Shown: positions 45,732-58,970, counted from the first letter of the stretch. The stretch is DNA of 64,000 nucleotides from Pseudomonas hunanensis (GCF_013393325.1 NZ_QJRC01000098.1:186001-250000); one strand, 5' to 3'. Notes: generated by a model not told the origin, from the sequence alone. Numbers and translations are program-made.

Positions 45732-46355
45732 TTACTCCTTGATCACGTCGGCGCCTTTGGGGATGTCGAACGTGAACTTGCTGTCCGGCACCGCCTGGTT
45801 GGCCTTGACGCCATTGAACAGGATGTTGGTGCGCTGACCAACACTGTCGATCAATTGCATGTCATTGATCAGGCCCTTGCGGAACGAGACGCGCAGCGAA
45901 TCGAACAGCGTGTCCTTGGTCTTGGGCTTGAGGGTGAAGTCCATTACTTCGCCCTGCTCCTTCGAGGCGATATCGAAGCTCTGGCTGATCTTCGACGCGT
46001 CACCGGACAGCAGCAGAGCCGGGGTCTGGTTCAGACGCACGTCGAGCTTCTTGATGGTGGCCTGCTCCAGGTCCGGGTCCCACAGGGTGACGTTCTTGCC
46101 ATCCGACACCACCACCTGCTCCTGCGGCGCATCGGTGTGCCAGTAGAACAGGCCTGGGCGCTTGACCGTCATCTTGCCCGAGGTTTCCTGCAGGCTGGTG
46201 CCATCGGCGCCCAGGGTCAGCTGGGAAAAGTTGGCCTCGATGGTCTGCGACTTCTCCAGCAGCTGGGTCAAGCGTTGTACATCTTGCTCACCGGCATAAG
46301 CCGTAACAGTGCCCAGAGCCAGGGCAGAAACCAACAGCATGCGAATCGCGCGCAT
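45732..46355 (-). CDS. lolA: Outer-membrane lipoprotein carrier LolA
   Basis: The start MRAIRMLLVS at 46355 has GAGGA eight bases upstream, better than the in-frame ATG four codons before. Length is 207 residues with a signal peptide ending TAYAG. The mature protein shows the LolA pattern ANFSQLTLGADG, GKMTVKRPGLFYW and VLWDPD-like VTLWDPDLEQ. It carries lipoproteins across the periplasm from LolCDE to LolB. It follows ftsK by about 60 bases. Confidence 0.93.
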   Translation of the reverse strand: MRAIRMLLVSALALGTVTAYAGEQDVQRLTQLLEKSQTIEANFSQLTLGADGTSLQETSGKMTVKRPGLFYWHTDAPQEQVVVSDGKNVTLWDPDLEQATIKKLDVRLNQTPALLLSGDASKISQSFDIASKEQGEVMDFTLKPKTKDTLFDSLRVSFRKGLINDMQLIDSVGQRTNILFNGVKANQAVPDSKFTFDIPKGADVIKE

Positions 46356-46417
46356 GGGAATCCTCATTGAGCGTTGAAAAGGCCGGGCACCACCGTTGGC
46401 GCCCGACAGGGTGTTCA

Positions 46418-48925
46418 TCAGTCGCGCGGGCCACCTGGGGCAATCACTTCCCGCGAGCCGTTACTGTTCATCGGGGTGACGACGCCAGCCATCTCCATCG
46501 ACTCGATCATGCGCGCAGCACGGTTGTAGCCGATCTTCAACTTGCGTTGCACTGCAGAAATGGAAGCACGACGGCTCTCAAGCACGAATTGCACCGCTTC
46601 ATCATACAGTGCATCGGTTTCGGCATCGTCACCATCGCCACCACCGCCGCCGCCATCGAAGCCGCTGCCGGCCTCTTCGACGCCGTTGAGGATGTCGTCG
46701 TTGTAGTCCGGGGCGCCGCGCAGCTTCCACGCTTCGACCGTGCGGTGCACTTCGTCGTCGGAAACGAACGCACCGTGCACGCGGATTGGCAGGCTGGTGC
46801 CCGGCGGCATGTACAGCATGTCGCCGTGGCCCAGCAACTGCTCGGCGCCGCCTTGGTCGATGATGGTGCGCGAGTCGATCTTGCTCGACACCTGGAACGC
46901 CATACGGGTCGGGATGTTGGCCTTGATCAGGCCGGTGATCACGTCCACCGACGGGCGCTGCGTGGCGAGGATCAGGTGGATACCGGCTGCCCGCGCCTTC
47001 TGCGCGATACGGGCAATCAGCTCTTCGACCTTCTTGCCGACGATCATCATCATGTCGGCGAACTCGTCCACCACCACCACGATGGTCGGCAGGGTTTTCA
47101 GTGTAGGCGGCTCGTCGTCCATGCTCTCGCGGCGATACAGCGGATCATGGATGACTTCACCGGCTTCCTGGGCGTCCTTGATCTTGCGGTTGAAGCCGGC
47201 CAGGTTACGCACGCCCATGGCCGCCATCAGCTTGTAGCGCCGTTCCATCTCGGCCACGCTCCAGCGCAAGGCGTTGGCGGCGTCCTTCATATCGGTGACC
47301 ACCGGGCACAGAAGGTGCGGGATGCCTTCGTAGATGGACAGTTCGAGCATTTTCGGGTCGATCATGATCAGCCGCGCGTCTTCCGGGCTGGATTTGAACA
47401 GGATCGACAGAATCATCGCGTTGACACCCACCGACTTACCAGAACCCGTAGTACCGGCCACCAGCAGGTGCGGCATCTTCGCCAGGTCGGTGATCACCGG
47501 CTTGCCGCCGATGTCGTGGCCCAAGGCCAGGGTGACCGGCGATTTCTGCTCGTCGAACTGCGGCGTGGCCAGCACTTCGGAGAAGCGCACCATCTGGCGG
47601 TTTTCGTTGGGGATCTCGATACCGACGGTGGTCTTGCCAGGGATGACCTCGACCACCCGCACGCTGGTCACGGCCAGCGAACGCGCCAGGTCCTTGGCCA
47701 GGTTGGCGATGCGGCTGACCTTCACACCGGCGGCCGGTTGGATTTCGTAGCGGGTAATCACCGGGCCCGGGTGGATCGAGTCCACCGCCACTTCCACACC
47801 GAATTCCTTGAGCTTGATTTCCAGCAGTTGACCGACACCGGCCAGAGACTCCGGCGAGTACTCGATCTTCTTCTGCTCGGCCGGGTCGAGAATGGAAATC
47901 GACGGCAAGGTGCCTTCCACGGCGCTGTCGACGAACAGCGGCGCCTGCTTCTCCTTCATCACCCGCTTGCTCGGTTCCGGCGCCTTGTCGGCTGCCGGAG
48001 GTACGATCATCGGGGTTGCAGGCTGCGCACGGGGCACCACCGCGTCACGCGGCACGACCGGCTCACGGGCGAGGGTTGGCTCGCGCGGCGGGGCGGCAGG
48101 CTCGCGGCCAAGGGTTGGCTCACGGGGTTCAACCACCGGGGCGGGCGACGCTTCACGCTTGAAGATACGTTCACGCAGCGCCGGTTTGGCCGGTTCCCGC
48201 TTCTCGGTGGCCATGGGTGCAGCCCTGACCACTGGCTCATCCTCGCGCAGCTGTGCCTCGAGGCGCTTGCGCTCGTTGCGCGCTTCCCACCAGCGATTGG
48301 CCGCCCCTTGCACCAGTTCGAACAGGTCGAGGGTGATCTTGCCGGTCAGGTCCATCACCTTGAACCACGACAGATCGGTGAACACGGTCAGGCCGAACAG
48401 GAACAGGGCAATGAACATCAGCGTGCTGCCCTGCACGTTCAGCAGGTTGCGCGCCAGGTCGCCGAGGCTTTCGCCCAGTGCACCACCGGCGGAGAACGGC
48501 AGGCTCGCCGGCGGGTGGAAGTGGATATGCGCCAGCGCCGCCCCCGACAGCACCAGGAACACCAGGCCGATCAGCCGCCAGGAGAACAACCAGCCGCTCC
48601 AATCCCACGGCTGGTGGCGCTCACGGAATATCTGCCAGGTCTTGACCGCCAGCAGCAGCGGGAAGATATAGGCGAAGTAGCCCAGCACCATGAACAGGAT
48701 GTCGGCGAAGTAGGCACCGGCACGCCCGGCAGCATTCTGCACCTGGTCGACGTTGCTGGTGTGGCTGAAGCCTGGGTCCGAGGTGTCGTAGGTCAGCAGC
48801 GCCATCCACAGGTACAGGCACAGGGCGCCGACAGCGATCAACGCACCTTCCTTGAGGCGATAATGCAGCTGCTGCCGCCACAGAGGCACAGGCAAGGGAG
48901 CTGGGGTTGCGGTGGATTTCTTCAA
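46418..48925 (-). CDS. ftsK: DNA translocase FtsK
   Basis: The protein has 835 residues. Four membrane helices lie in the first ~180 residues. A Pro/Arg/Glu-rich linker (REPTLGREPAAPPREPTLARE, repeating) covers about 240-320. The motor has Walker A GTTGSGKSVG. The C-terminal winged-helix gamma domain (ASISAVQRKLKIGYNRAARM) reads polar KOPS sites. It anchors at the division septum and pumps chromosome ends to the dif/XerCD site. It is the first gene of ftsK-lolA-rarA-crcB. Confidence 0.95.
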   Translation of the reverse strand: MKKSTATPAPLPVPLWRQQLHYRLKEGALIAVGALCLYLWMALLTYDTSDPGFSHTSNVDQVQNAAGRAGAYFADILFMVLGYFAYIFPLLLAVKTWQIFRERHQPWDWSGWLFSWRLIGLVFLVLSGAALAHIHFHPPASLPFSAGGALGESLGDLARNLLNVQGSTLMFIALFLFGLTVFTDLSWFKVMDLTGKITLDLFELVQGAANRWWEARNERKRLEAQLREDEPVVRAAPMATEKREPAKPALRERIFKREASPAPVVEPREPTLGREPAAPPREPTLAREPVVPRDAVVPRAQPATPMIVPPAADKAPEPSKRVMKEKQAPLFVDSAVEGTLPSISILDPAEQKKIEYSPESLAGVGQLLEIKLKEFGVEVAVDSIHPGPVITRYEIQPAAGVKVSRIANLAKDLARSLAVTSVRVVEVIPGKTTVGIEIPNENRQMVRFSEVLATPQFDEQKSPVTLALGHDIGGKPVITDLAKMPHLLVAGTTGSGKSVGVNAMILSILFKSSPEDARLIMIDPKMLELSIYEGIPHLLCPVVTDMKDAANALRWSVAEMERRYKLMAAMGVRNLAGFNRKIKDAQEAGEVIHDPLYRRESMDDEPPTLKTLPTIVVVVDEFADMMMIVGKKVEELIARIAQKARAAGIHLILATQRPSVDVITGLIKANIPTRMAFQVSSKIDSRTIIDQGGAEQLLGHGDMLYMPPGTSLPIRVHGAFVSDDEVHRTVEAWKLRGAPDYNDDILNGVEEAGSGFDGGGGGGDGDDAETDALYDEAVQFVLESRRASISAVQRKLKIGYNRAARMIESMEMAGVVTPMNSNGSREVIAPGGPRD

Positions 48926-49279
48926 AACGCGTCTATTCCTGCGCGTGGTGCGCGTCCAATAGTGATCGGCCGCTGCGCGACCAATGAACCACTACTTTTA
49001 ACATTACTGCCCGCCAGCCGCCATGACGGCACGCCGTATGGGTGTTTGAGCGGGGGCGAATCATATAGCTGCAATTTGAGCACGCATTTTCTTTTGTGAC
49101 AAAGGCTTATGCTGTGTTTTTGCACAGGTGTGACAGCAAATGTAGCGGATGGTGCCTGCGGCTTGATGAATGTGTCTTAAATTGCCTGTTTTCATCGCCC
49201 GCGAAGAAGCCAAAGAGATTGACCCTGCATTTCACCCGCGCCATGCTGCCCTCTCCCCTCCCCCACCGCACGATAGACC
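48926..49279. promoter_or_regulatory. Divergent ftsK/aat intergenic region
   Basis: This 354-base gap separates ftsK and aat. It is AT-richer than its surroundings around 49060-49200 (CAATTTGAGCACGCATTTTC, CTTAAATTGCC). No RNA gene, repeat or coding frame with a ribosome site was seen. Promoters for both genes must lie here, but none could be fixed by eye. A trxB gene, which I recall between ftsK and aat in P. aeruginosa, is absent. Confidence 0.6.
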
Positions 49280-49960
49280 ATGCTTACCTGGCTGACTCGC
49301 GACTCGCTGACCTTCCCACCCCTGGAAAAGGCCCTGCATGACCCCAACGGCCTGCTGGCCGCTGGCGGTGACCTGAGCCCCGAGCGCCTGGTACAAGCGT
49401 ATCGCCATGGCTGCTTCCCGTGGTACCAGGACGGCCAGCCGATCCTGTGGTGGTCACCCGACCCACGTACAGTGCTGCTCCCCGACCAGTTGCACGTGTC
49501 GCGCTCGCTGGCCAAGCTGATGCGCCAAGGCCGCTACCAGGTCAGCTTCGACACCGACTTTCCGGCCGTGATCGCCGCCTGCGCTGCGCCACGCGACTAC
49601 GCCGACGGCACCTGGATTACCGACACCATGCGCAACGCCTATTGCGAGCTGCACCGCCGCGGCATCGCCCATTCGGTGGAGGTACGCCAGGACGGTAAGC
49701 TGGTCGGCGGCCTGTACGGCCTGGCCATGGGCCAGCTGTTCTTTGGCGAATCGATGTTCAGCCGCGCCGACAACGCCTCCAAGGTCGGCTTCGTCACCCT
49801 GGTCAACCACCTGCGCGATGCGGGCTTTGCGCTTATCGACTGCCAGATGCCCACCAACCACCTGCACAGCCTGGGTGCCCATGCCATCAGCCGCGCCGAG
49901 TTCGCCGATTACCTGGCACGCCACCTCGACCAGCCCAACAGCGCTACATGGGTTGCCTAG
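49280..49960 (+). CDS. aat: Leucyl/phenylalanyl-tRNA-protein transferase
   Basis: The protein has 226 residues. Family signatures are HGCFPWYQDGQPILWWSPDPR at residues 43-63 (in part), GTWITDTM and GGLYGLAMGQLFFGESMFS. It adds Leu or Phe to proteins with N-terminal Arg or Lys, making them ClpS targets. bpt follows 56 bases later and clpA/clpS are 1.2 kb on, so the pathway is grouped. Confidence 0.95.
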   Translation: MLTWLTRDSLTFPPLEKALHDPNGLLAAGGDLSPERLVQAYRHGCFPWYQDGQPILWWSPDPRTVLLPDQLHVSRSLAKLMRQGRYQVSFDTDFPAVIAACAAPRDYADGTWITDTMRNAYCELHRRGIAHSVEVRQDGKLVGGLYGLAMGQLFFGESMFSRADNASKVGFVTLVNHLRDAGFALIDCQMPTNHLHSLGAHAISRAEFADYLARHLDQPNSATWVA

Positions 49961-50016
49961 GCGAGTTGCCGTAGCTGGCTTACACTTAAATCAAAGTCTC
50001 ACCGAGGGGGTTGATC

Positions 50017-50724
50017 ATGACAGAGCTGGCGCGGTTGAAGTTCTATGCCACTCAACCCCACTCCTGCAGCTACCTGCCAGACGAGCAGGCGACCACGCTG
50101 TTCCTCGACCCCAGCCAGCCGATGGACGTGAATGTGTACGCCGACTTGTCGGAAATGGGCTTTCGCCGCAGCGGCGACCACCTGTACCGCCCGCATTGCC
50201 AGAACTGCAACGCCTGCGTGCCGGCGCGCATCCCGGCGGCGCGCTTCATCCCCAACCGCCAGCAGCGGCGCATCCTCAAACGCAACGCCGACCTGACCGT
50301 GACGGCAGCTCGCCCGGCGTTCAAGGAAGAGTACTTCGAGCTCTACCGGCGCTACATCGAAACGCGCCACGCCGACGGTGACATGTACCCACCCAGCCGC
50401 GACCAGTTCTCCACTTTTCTGGTACGTGACCTGCCGTTCTGCTGGTTCTACGAGTTCCGCCTCGAAGGCCACCTGATGGCGGTGGCCGTGTGCGACCTGC
50501 TGCCCAATGGCCTGTCAGCGGTGTACACCTTCTACGAGCCGGACGAGGAACGCCGCAGCCTTGGCCGCTTCGCCATCCTCTGGCAGATCACCGAAGCCCT
50601 GCGCCAGGACCTGGAAGCGGTGTACCTGGGTTACTGGATCAAGAACTGCAAGAAAATGAACTACAAGACGCAGTATCGGCCTATCGAGCTGCTGATAAAC
50701 CAGCGTTGGGTCACCCTCAACTGA
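50017..50724 (+). CDS. bpt: Aspartate/glutamate leucyltransferase Bpt (ATE-type)
   Basis: The ATG at 50017 with GAGGGGG upstream gives 235 residues; a TTG two codons earlier is in frame. The N-terminal Cys cluster YRPHCQNCNACVPARIP and the GNAT-like core ending GYWIKNCKKMNYKTQYRP are typical. It adds Leu to N-terminal Asp or Glu, sending the protein to ClpS-ClpAP. It is downstream of aat. Confidence 0.94.
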   Translation: MTELARLKFYATQPHSCSYLPDEQATTLFLDPSQPMDVNVYADLSEMGFRRSGDHLYRPHCQNCNACVPARIPAARFIPNRQQRRILKRNADLTVTAARPAFKEEYFELYRRYIETRHADGDMYPPSRDQFSTFLVRDLPFCWFYEFRLEGHLMAVAVCDLLPNGLSAVYTFYEPDEERRSLGRFAILWQITEALRQDLEAVYLGYWIKNCKKMNYKTQYRPIELLINQRWVTLN

Positions 50725-50730
50725 AAGACA

Positions 50731-50760
50731 TTGGCTTGACACGCAGTTTTCCGGCATAAT
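50731..50760 (+). promoter_or_regulatory. Candidate infA promoter
   Basis: TTGGCT (-35) and CATAAT (-10) lie 18 bases apart, ending 66 bases before the infA start, just after the bpt stop. A sigma-70 promoter here would let infA be expressed strongly on its own. Confidence 0.45.
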
Positions 50761-50826
50761 CCACGCCACTTTTTTGCCCGGTGCGGTTATGCGTCGGGCC
50801 AACACTGGATCCGAGGGCTCTACTGC

Positions 50827-51045
50827 ATGTCGAAAGAAGACAGCTTCGAAATGGAAGGTACTGTCGTCGACACCCTGCCCAACACCATGTTCCGCGTGGA
50901 GTTGGAAAACGGGCACGTCGTAACCGCGCACATCTCCGGAAAGATGCGCAAGAACTACATCCGTATTCTCACTGGCGACAAGGTCCGCGTCGAGCTGACG
51001 CCTTATGACCTGAGCAAAGGCCGCATCACCTACCGTGCGCGCTAA
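50827..51045 (+). CDS. infA: Translation initiation factor IF-1
   Basis: The protein has 72 residues, exactly the usual length. The OB-fold sequence has [22 protein letters not shown], partly shown, and [15 protein letters not shown]. It binds the ribosomal A site during initiation. A strong terminator follows at 51059-51087. Confidence 0.97.
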
Positions 51046-51058
51046 GCTCCAGCCATGA

Positions 51059-51087
51059 AAAAGCCCGGCCATGTGCCGGGCTTTTTT
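51059..51087 (+). terminator. infA terminator
   Basis: AAAAGCCCGGC and GCCGGGCTTTT pair over 11 bases around CATGT, then TT. It can also work towards clpA because both arms end in A/T runs. Confidence 0.92.
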
Positions 51088-51105
51088 GTGCCTGCCAGAT
51101 TACAA

Positions 51106-51126
51106 GGGGGCTGCTTTGCAGCCCCC
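51106..51126. repeat. Half-REP hairpin downstream of clpA
   Basis: GGGGGCTGC and GCAGCCCCC pair around TTT, seven bases after the clpA stop on the minus strand. The same stem occurs at 41294 and 34737. Confidence 0.65.
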
Positions 51127-51132
51127 CCTGCA

Positions 51133-53403
51133 TCACGCGACCTCAGCCGTGGTCTCGAAGTCGAACACCAGTTCGCCATCGCGCAGGTCGACGTGCACCA
51201 CGCCGCCATGCTCGGCCAGCTCGCCGAACAAGATCTCCTCGGCCAGCGGCCGCTTGATCTTGTCCTGGATCAGCCGCGCCATCGGCCGCGCACCCATCTG
51301 CGCGTCGTACCCCGAAACCGCCAGCCAGCCGCGCGCATCATCGCTGACTTCCAGCAGCACACGCTTGTCTTCCAGCTGCGCCTGCAGTTCGATAAGGAAC
51401 TTGTCGACGATGCTTTTGATCGTCTCTGTGCTCAGGCGGCCAAACTGGATGATGGTATCCAGGCGGTTGCGGAACTCTGGCGTGAAGCTCTTGCGGATCA
51501 CTTCCATGGCATCGGACGCGTGGTCCTGATGAGTGAAGCCGATCGACGCCCGCGCCGCGGTTTCGGCACCGGCGTTGGTGGTCATGATCAGGATCACGTT
51601 ACGGAAGTCGGCCTTGCGCCCGTTGTTGTCGGTCAGGGTACCGTGGTCCATCACCTGCAACAGCAGGTTGAAGACTTCCGGGTGAGCCTTCTCGATTTCG
51701 TCGAGCAGCAACACGCAGTGCGGTTGCTTGGTAATCGCCTCGGTCAGCAAACCACCCTGGTCGAAACCAACATAACCAGGCGGCGCACCGATAAGGCGCG
51801 ACACGGTGTGGCGTTCCATGTACTCGGACATGTCGAAGCGCACCAGTTCCACGCCCAGCGCTTTGGCCAGCTGCCGCGCCGCTTCGGTCTTGCCGACACC
51901 AGTGGGGCCAGCGAACAGGAACGAACCAACCGGCTTGTCTGGCGACTTGAGGCCGGCACGAGACAGCTTGATCGCGGTAGACAGCGAGTCGATTGCCTGG
52001 TCCTGGCCGAACACGGTCAGTTTCAGGTCGCGCTCAAGGTTACGCAGCAGCTCCTTGTCGGAACTGCTGACATGCTTCGGCGGAATCCGCGCGATCTTGG
52101 CGACGATATCCTCGACTTGCGGCACATCGATGCGCTTGACGCGGTTGGCCTCCGGTTGCAGACGCTGGTAGGCGCCGGCTTCGTCGATTACGTCGATGGC
52201 CTTGTCCGGCATGTGCCGGTCATTGATGTAGCGCGAGGCCAGTTCAGCGGCGGCGCGCAGGGCTTCGTCACTGTACTCGATGTTGTGGTGGCTTTCGAAA
52301 CGCCCCTTCAGGCCGCGCAGAATGCCCACGGTGTCTTCGACCGATGGCTCGCTGACGTCCACCTTCTGGAAGCGCCGTGCCAGCGCACGGTCCTTCTCGA
52401 AGATGCCGCGAAACTCCTGGAAGGTGGTCGAGCCGATACAACGGATTTCACCCGACGACAGCAGCGGCTTGAGCAGGTTGGAGGCATCCATCACCCCACC
52501 CGACGCTGCACCGGCACCGATGATGGTGTGGATTTCGTCGATGAACAGGATGGCCTGCGGGCGCTTGCGCAGCTCACCGAGCAGCGCCTTGAAACGCTTC
52601 TCGAAGTCGCCACGGTATTTGGTACCGGCCAGCAGCGCGCCCAGGTCGAGGGAATACACCACGCTCTGCGCCAGCAGGTCGGGCACCTGGCCGTCGACGA
52701 TGCGCTTGGCCAGGCCTTCGGCGATGGCCGTCTTGCCCACGCCTGCCTCACCCACCAGCAGCGGGTTGTTCTTGCGCCGACGGGCAAGGATTTGCGCCAC
52801 CCGCTCCACTTCCTGCTCGCGGCCGACCAGTGGGTCGATGCGGCCGGCACGCGCCAGCTCGTTCAGGTTGCTGGCATAGGCGTCCAGTGGGTTGCTCGAA
52901 GAGGAGGTTTCACCGCCCTCTTCGTCCTGCATTTCCTGGTCGCTTTCAGACTGCGAACCATGCCCTGGCACCTTGGAGATACCATGGGCGATGTAGTTGA
53001 CCACGTCGATACGGGCCACGCTCTGCTGCTTGAGCAGAAACACGGCCTGGCTTTCCTGTTCGCTGAAGATCGCCACCAGCACATTGGCGCCAGTCACTTC
53101 GCGCTTGCCGGAGCTTTGCACGTGGAACACGGCACGCTGCAGCACACGCTGGAAGCCCAGGGTCGGCTGGGTTTCCCGGTCTTCGTCGTTGACAGGAATC
53201 AGCGGCGTTGTGGAGTCGATGAACTCTTGCAGGTCATGCTTGAGTTTGTCGAGATTGGCGCCACAGGCGCGCAGAACGGTCGCAGCAGCCTCATTGTCAA
53301 GGAGTGCCAGCAGCAGATGTTCGACAGTCATGAACTCATGACGCTTCGAACGGGCCTCCTTGAAGGCCAGATTGAGGGTGACTTCGAGCTCGCGGTTTAA
53401 CAT
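51133..53403 (-). CDS. clpA: ATP-dependent Clp protease ATPase ClpA
   Basis: The protein has 756 residues. The N-domain (residues ~1-145) is the ClpS docking site. Walker A of the first AAA+ module is GEAGVGKTAIAEG and of the second GPTGVGKTEAARQ. A ClpP-binding IGF-like loop is expected in the second module. It unfolds proteins for ClpP. It is downstream of clpS, 30 bases apart. Confidence 0.97.
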   Translation of the reverse strand: MLNRELEVTLNLAFKEARSKRHEFMTVEHLLLALLDNEAAATVLRACGANLDKLKHDLQEFIDSTTPLIPVNDEDRETQPTLGFQRVLQRAVFHVQSSGKREVTGANVLVAIFSEQESQAVFLLKQQSVARIDVVNYIAHGISKVPGHGSQSESDQEMQDEEGGETSSSSNPLDAYASNLNELARAGRIDPLVGREQEVERVAQILARRRKNNPLLVGEAGVGKTAIAEGLAKRIVDGQVPDLLAQSVVYSLDLGALLAGTKYRGDFEKRFKALLGELRKRPQAILFIDEIHTIIGAGAASGGVMDASNLLKPLLSSGEIRCIGSTTFQEFRGIFEKDRALARRFQKVDVSEPSVEDTVGILRGLKGRFESHHNIEYSDEALRAAAELASRYINDRHMPDKAIDVIDEAGAYQRLQPEANRVKRIDVPQVEDIVAKIARIPPKHVSSSDKELLRNLERDLKLTVFGQDQAIDSLSTAIKLSRAGLKSPDKPVGSFLFAGPTGVGKTEAARQLAKALGVELVRFDMSEYMERHTVSRLIGAPPGYVGFDQGGLLTEAITKQPHCVLLLDEIEKAHPEVFNLLLQVMDHGTLTDNNGRKADFRNVILIMTTNAGAETAARASIGFTHQDHASDAMEVIRKSFTPEFRNRLDTIIQFGRLSTETIKSIVDKFLIELQAQLEDKRVLLEVSDDARGWLAVSGYDAQMGARPMARLIQDKIKRPLAEEILFGELAEHGGVVHVDLRDGELVFDFETTAEVA

Positions 53404-53433
53404 AGCTTCACCTCATACCCAAGTGGTCGGCGA

Positions 53434-53796
53434 TTAACCGTCCTTCTCGATTTCACAGAGTAGCGGATGCTGGCTTTCCCTGGCGTATTGGTTGACCTGC
53501 ATAGCCTTTGTTTCGGCGATGTCACGGGTAAACAATCCGCACACTGCCCGCCCTTCTGTATGGACGGTCAGCATGATCTTGGTCGCCAGCTCGCGGTTCA
53601 GACTGAAGAACGTCTCGAGCACTTCGACGACGAAATCCATTGGCGTGTAGTCATCGTTGAACAAAACCACCTTGTACATCGGTGGCGCCTGCAGGATCGG
53701 CTTGGCTTCCTGAACTGCAAGACCCGAGCCGTCGTCCTCATTCGATTGCGGGCGATCCTGATTGAATGTTAGTCGAATCTCACTAGGTGCATGCAT
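53434..53796 (-). CDS. clpS: ClpA adaptor ClpS
   Basis: The protein has 120 residues. The N-terminal extension is acidic and flexible. The core has [21 protein letters not shown] (in part), where the NDDYTPM stretch and a Met form the N-degron pocket. It delivers proteins with N-terminal Leu, Phe, Tyr or Trp to ClpAP. It is upstream of clpA and divergent from cspD. Confidence 0.95.
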
Positions 53797-54026
53797 GGAA
53801 AGAATTTCATCATGAGCGTCAGGTTAAGGTTGTGGGTTGACCGCACAGGCCACCGCCAGCGCAGGCGCCGCGTGACCTTGACTATCGGCAAAACGGTGTT
53901 ACAACCAATAAGAACCCACCGTGGTCGATAAAGATCCGCGCAGTCAACCAGATTTTTCGCAAGGTTCGTATGCGGATGACGTGGATGATACTCCAGTGAT
54001 GGAGTCCTTTGCAGAGGGACATAGGG

Positions 54027-54281
54027 ATGGCAAGCGGTAAAGTCAAGTGGTTCAACAATGCCAAGGGCTATGGATTCATCAATGAGGACGGCGGAACCGA
54101 AGATCTGTTCGCACACTATTCGGCGATCCAGATGGACGGTTACAAGACGCTGAAAGCCGGACAAGCTGTGACGTTCAACATCATCCAGGGCCCGAAAGGC
54201 CTGCATGCGGTTGAAATCAAGGGCATCAACGTCAGCGCTTCAACGGGAGTACCGAACTCGCCCACGACCGCTAATGCGTGA
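54027..54281 (+). CDS. cspD: Cold-shock-like protein CspD
   Basis: The protein has 84 residues starting MASGKVKWFN. RNA-binding motifs are KGYGFI (RNP1) and DLFAHY (RNP2). The tail after residue 68 is longer than in CspA, as in CspD, which blocks replication in starved cells. Neighbourhood beside clpS is the usual place for cspD. A 230-base leader and a strong terminator flank it. Confidence 0.92.
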   Translation: MASGKVKWFNNAKGYGFINEDGGTEDLFAHYSAIQMDGYKTLKAGQAVTFNIIQGPKGLHAVEIKGINVSASTGVPNSPTTANA

Positions 54282-54307
54282 ACCCTGCTTTACTGCCGGT
54301 ATACGAA

Positions 54308-54344
54308 AAAACCGGCCGCTTCTTTACAGGAAGCGGCCGGTTTT
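54308..54344. terminator. Bidirectional terminator between cspD and icd
   Basis: AAAACCGGCCGCTTC and GAAGCGGCCGGTTTT form a 15-base stem around TTTACAG. A- and T-runs on both sides let it act for both convergent genes. Confidence 0.93.
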
Positions 54345-54352
54345 GTATTGCC

Positions 54353-55609
<1,257 letters not shown>

Positions 55610-56023
55610 GCTTGCACTACTCCGCTGTCGGGTGTGGTTTGGACATCATGCGATGCAATGAGCCTAAACCACATCTGCCGACCTGCAAGGCGTGCGACAA
55701 CCCGCCACATTGCCGCTTAGTCTTTGGTCTTATAAATGGGCCGATATCACTTGGCCTTGCTGATTAGCCCGAATGGTTTGGTATACTCCGCCGCGACCGA
55801 AGGGTCATCGGGGCGAATCCCAGGAAAATGCGGACCGCCCTAGGCCATGAATGGCCACTAAGCCTGGGTTGTTACCGCAGCCCAGCACTTGACGCTCGAC
55901 TGATGCATCCACCATCACCGCTCGCAGCCTCTCGACTTTCCGCTCATGGCGCTGCCAGGGCGATGCGCCTACCCTGCGCACCACGAGACTCGAGCACGCT
56001 CAGCACACAGAGAGTTAACCCGC
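55610..56023. promoter_or_regulatory. Divergent icd/idh intergenic region
   Basis: This 414-base gap holds promoters of both isocitrate dehydrogenases. TTGCTG (55757-55762) and TATACT (55782-55787), 19 bases apart, may be the idh promoter, leaving a leader of about 225 bases. The leader has an in-frame ATG at 55828 with AGGAAA upstream, which opens a 99-codon frame overlapping idh. It has no recognised product. Confidence 0.55.
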
Positions 56024-58249
<2,226 letters not shown>

Positions 58250-58326
58250 GGTTCGCTTGAAGTAACAGCAAAAACCCCGGCCACGCACCGGGGTTTTTGC
58301 TTTCTTAAAGTGCGTACACGGCTCCC

Positions 58327-58442
58327 TGTAGGAGCGGCCTTGTGTCGCGAAAGGGCTGCGAAGCGGCCCCAGATTTTCGGCTTCGCAGCGGATATCGTCG
58401 GGGCCGCTTTGCGGCCCATCGCGACACAAGGCCGCTCCTACA
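58327..58442. repeat. Inverted REP pair between idh and nudJ
   Basis: TGTAGGAGCGGCC opens one copy (58327-58370). GGCCGCTCCTACA closes an inverted second copy (about 58400-58442). The intervening spacer is about 30 bases. This is a BIME-like arrangement, and the same pair recurs at 60735-60849. Confidence 0.85.
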
Positions 58443-58470
58443 GGACCCGCGCCAACCCTAGGAAATACTC

Positions 58471-58911
58471 ATGTCCTGGCAACCCCACATCACCGTCGCG
58501 ACCATCGTCGAACACGAAGGCAAGTTCCTTTTCGTCGAGGAGTTCAAAGCCAACCAGCACGTCTTCAACCAACCCGCCGGCCACCTCGAACCCTTTGAGA
58601 CCCTGCCCCAGGCCGCCCTGCGCGAAACCCTGGAAGAAACTGCCTGGGAAGTCGAGCTCACCGGCGTTGTCGGCATCTACCTGTACACCGCCCCCAGCAA
58701 CGGCGTGACCTACCAGCGCATCTGCTTCGCCGCCCGCCCTGTGCGCCACCACGAAGACCTCGCCCTGGACAGTGACATCGTCCGCGCCGTATGGCTGACC
58801 CGCGACGAGCTGCTGGCCGACCCCGCCCGCTGGCGCAGCGAGCTGGTGCCGCGCTGCCTCGACGACTATTTGAACGGCCCGCTGCATAGCCTCCAGCTGC
58901 TGCGCGACTGA
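58471..58911 (+). CDS. nudJ: Nudix phosphohydrolase NudJ
   Basis: The protein has 146 residues. The Nudix box GHLEPFETLPQAALRETLEE at residues 38-57 continues with TAWEV, having Ala in place of the usual Gly. NudJ removes phosphate from thiamin pyrophosphate precursors and nucleoside di- and triphosphates. It is 59 bases upstream of mnmA, as in many gammaproteobacteria. Confidence 0.9.
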   Translation: MSWQPHITVATIVEHEGKFLFVEEFKANQHVFNQPAGHLEPFETLPQAALRETLEETAWEVELTGVVGIYLYTAPSNGVTYQRICFAARPVRHHEDLALDSDIVRAVWLTRDELLADPARWRSELVPRCLDDYLNGPLHSLQLLRD

Positions 58912-58970
58912 CGCGGCGCCACGGGTTTGATAGAATCGGCGTTTTTCCCCCTTGATCTACACCGGTACCC

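Noticed and set aside
46367..49099. 910-residue plus-strand frame opposite lolA and ftsK
   Set aside because: Composition is typical of the antisense of GC-rich genes; both real genes have full motifs.
51055..53400. 781-residue plus-strand frame opposite clpA
   Set aside because: Antisense shadow of clpA, whose two Walker sites are intact.
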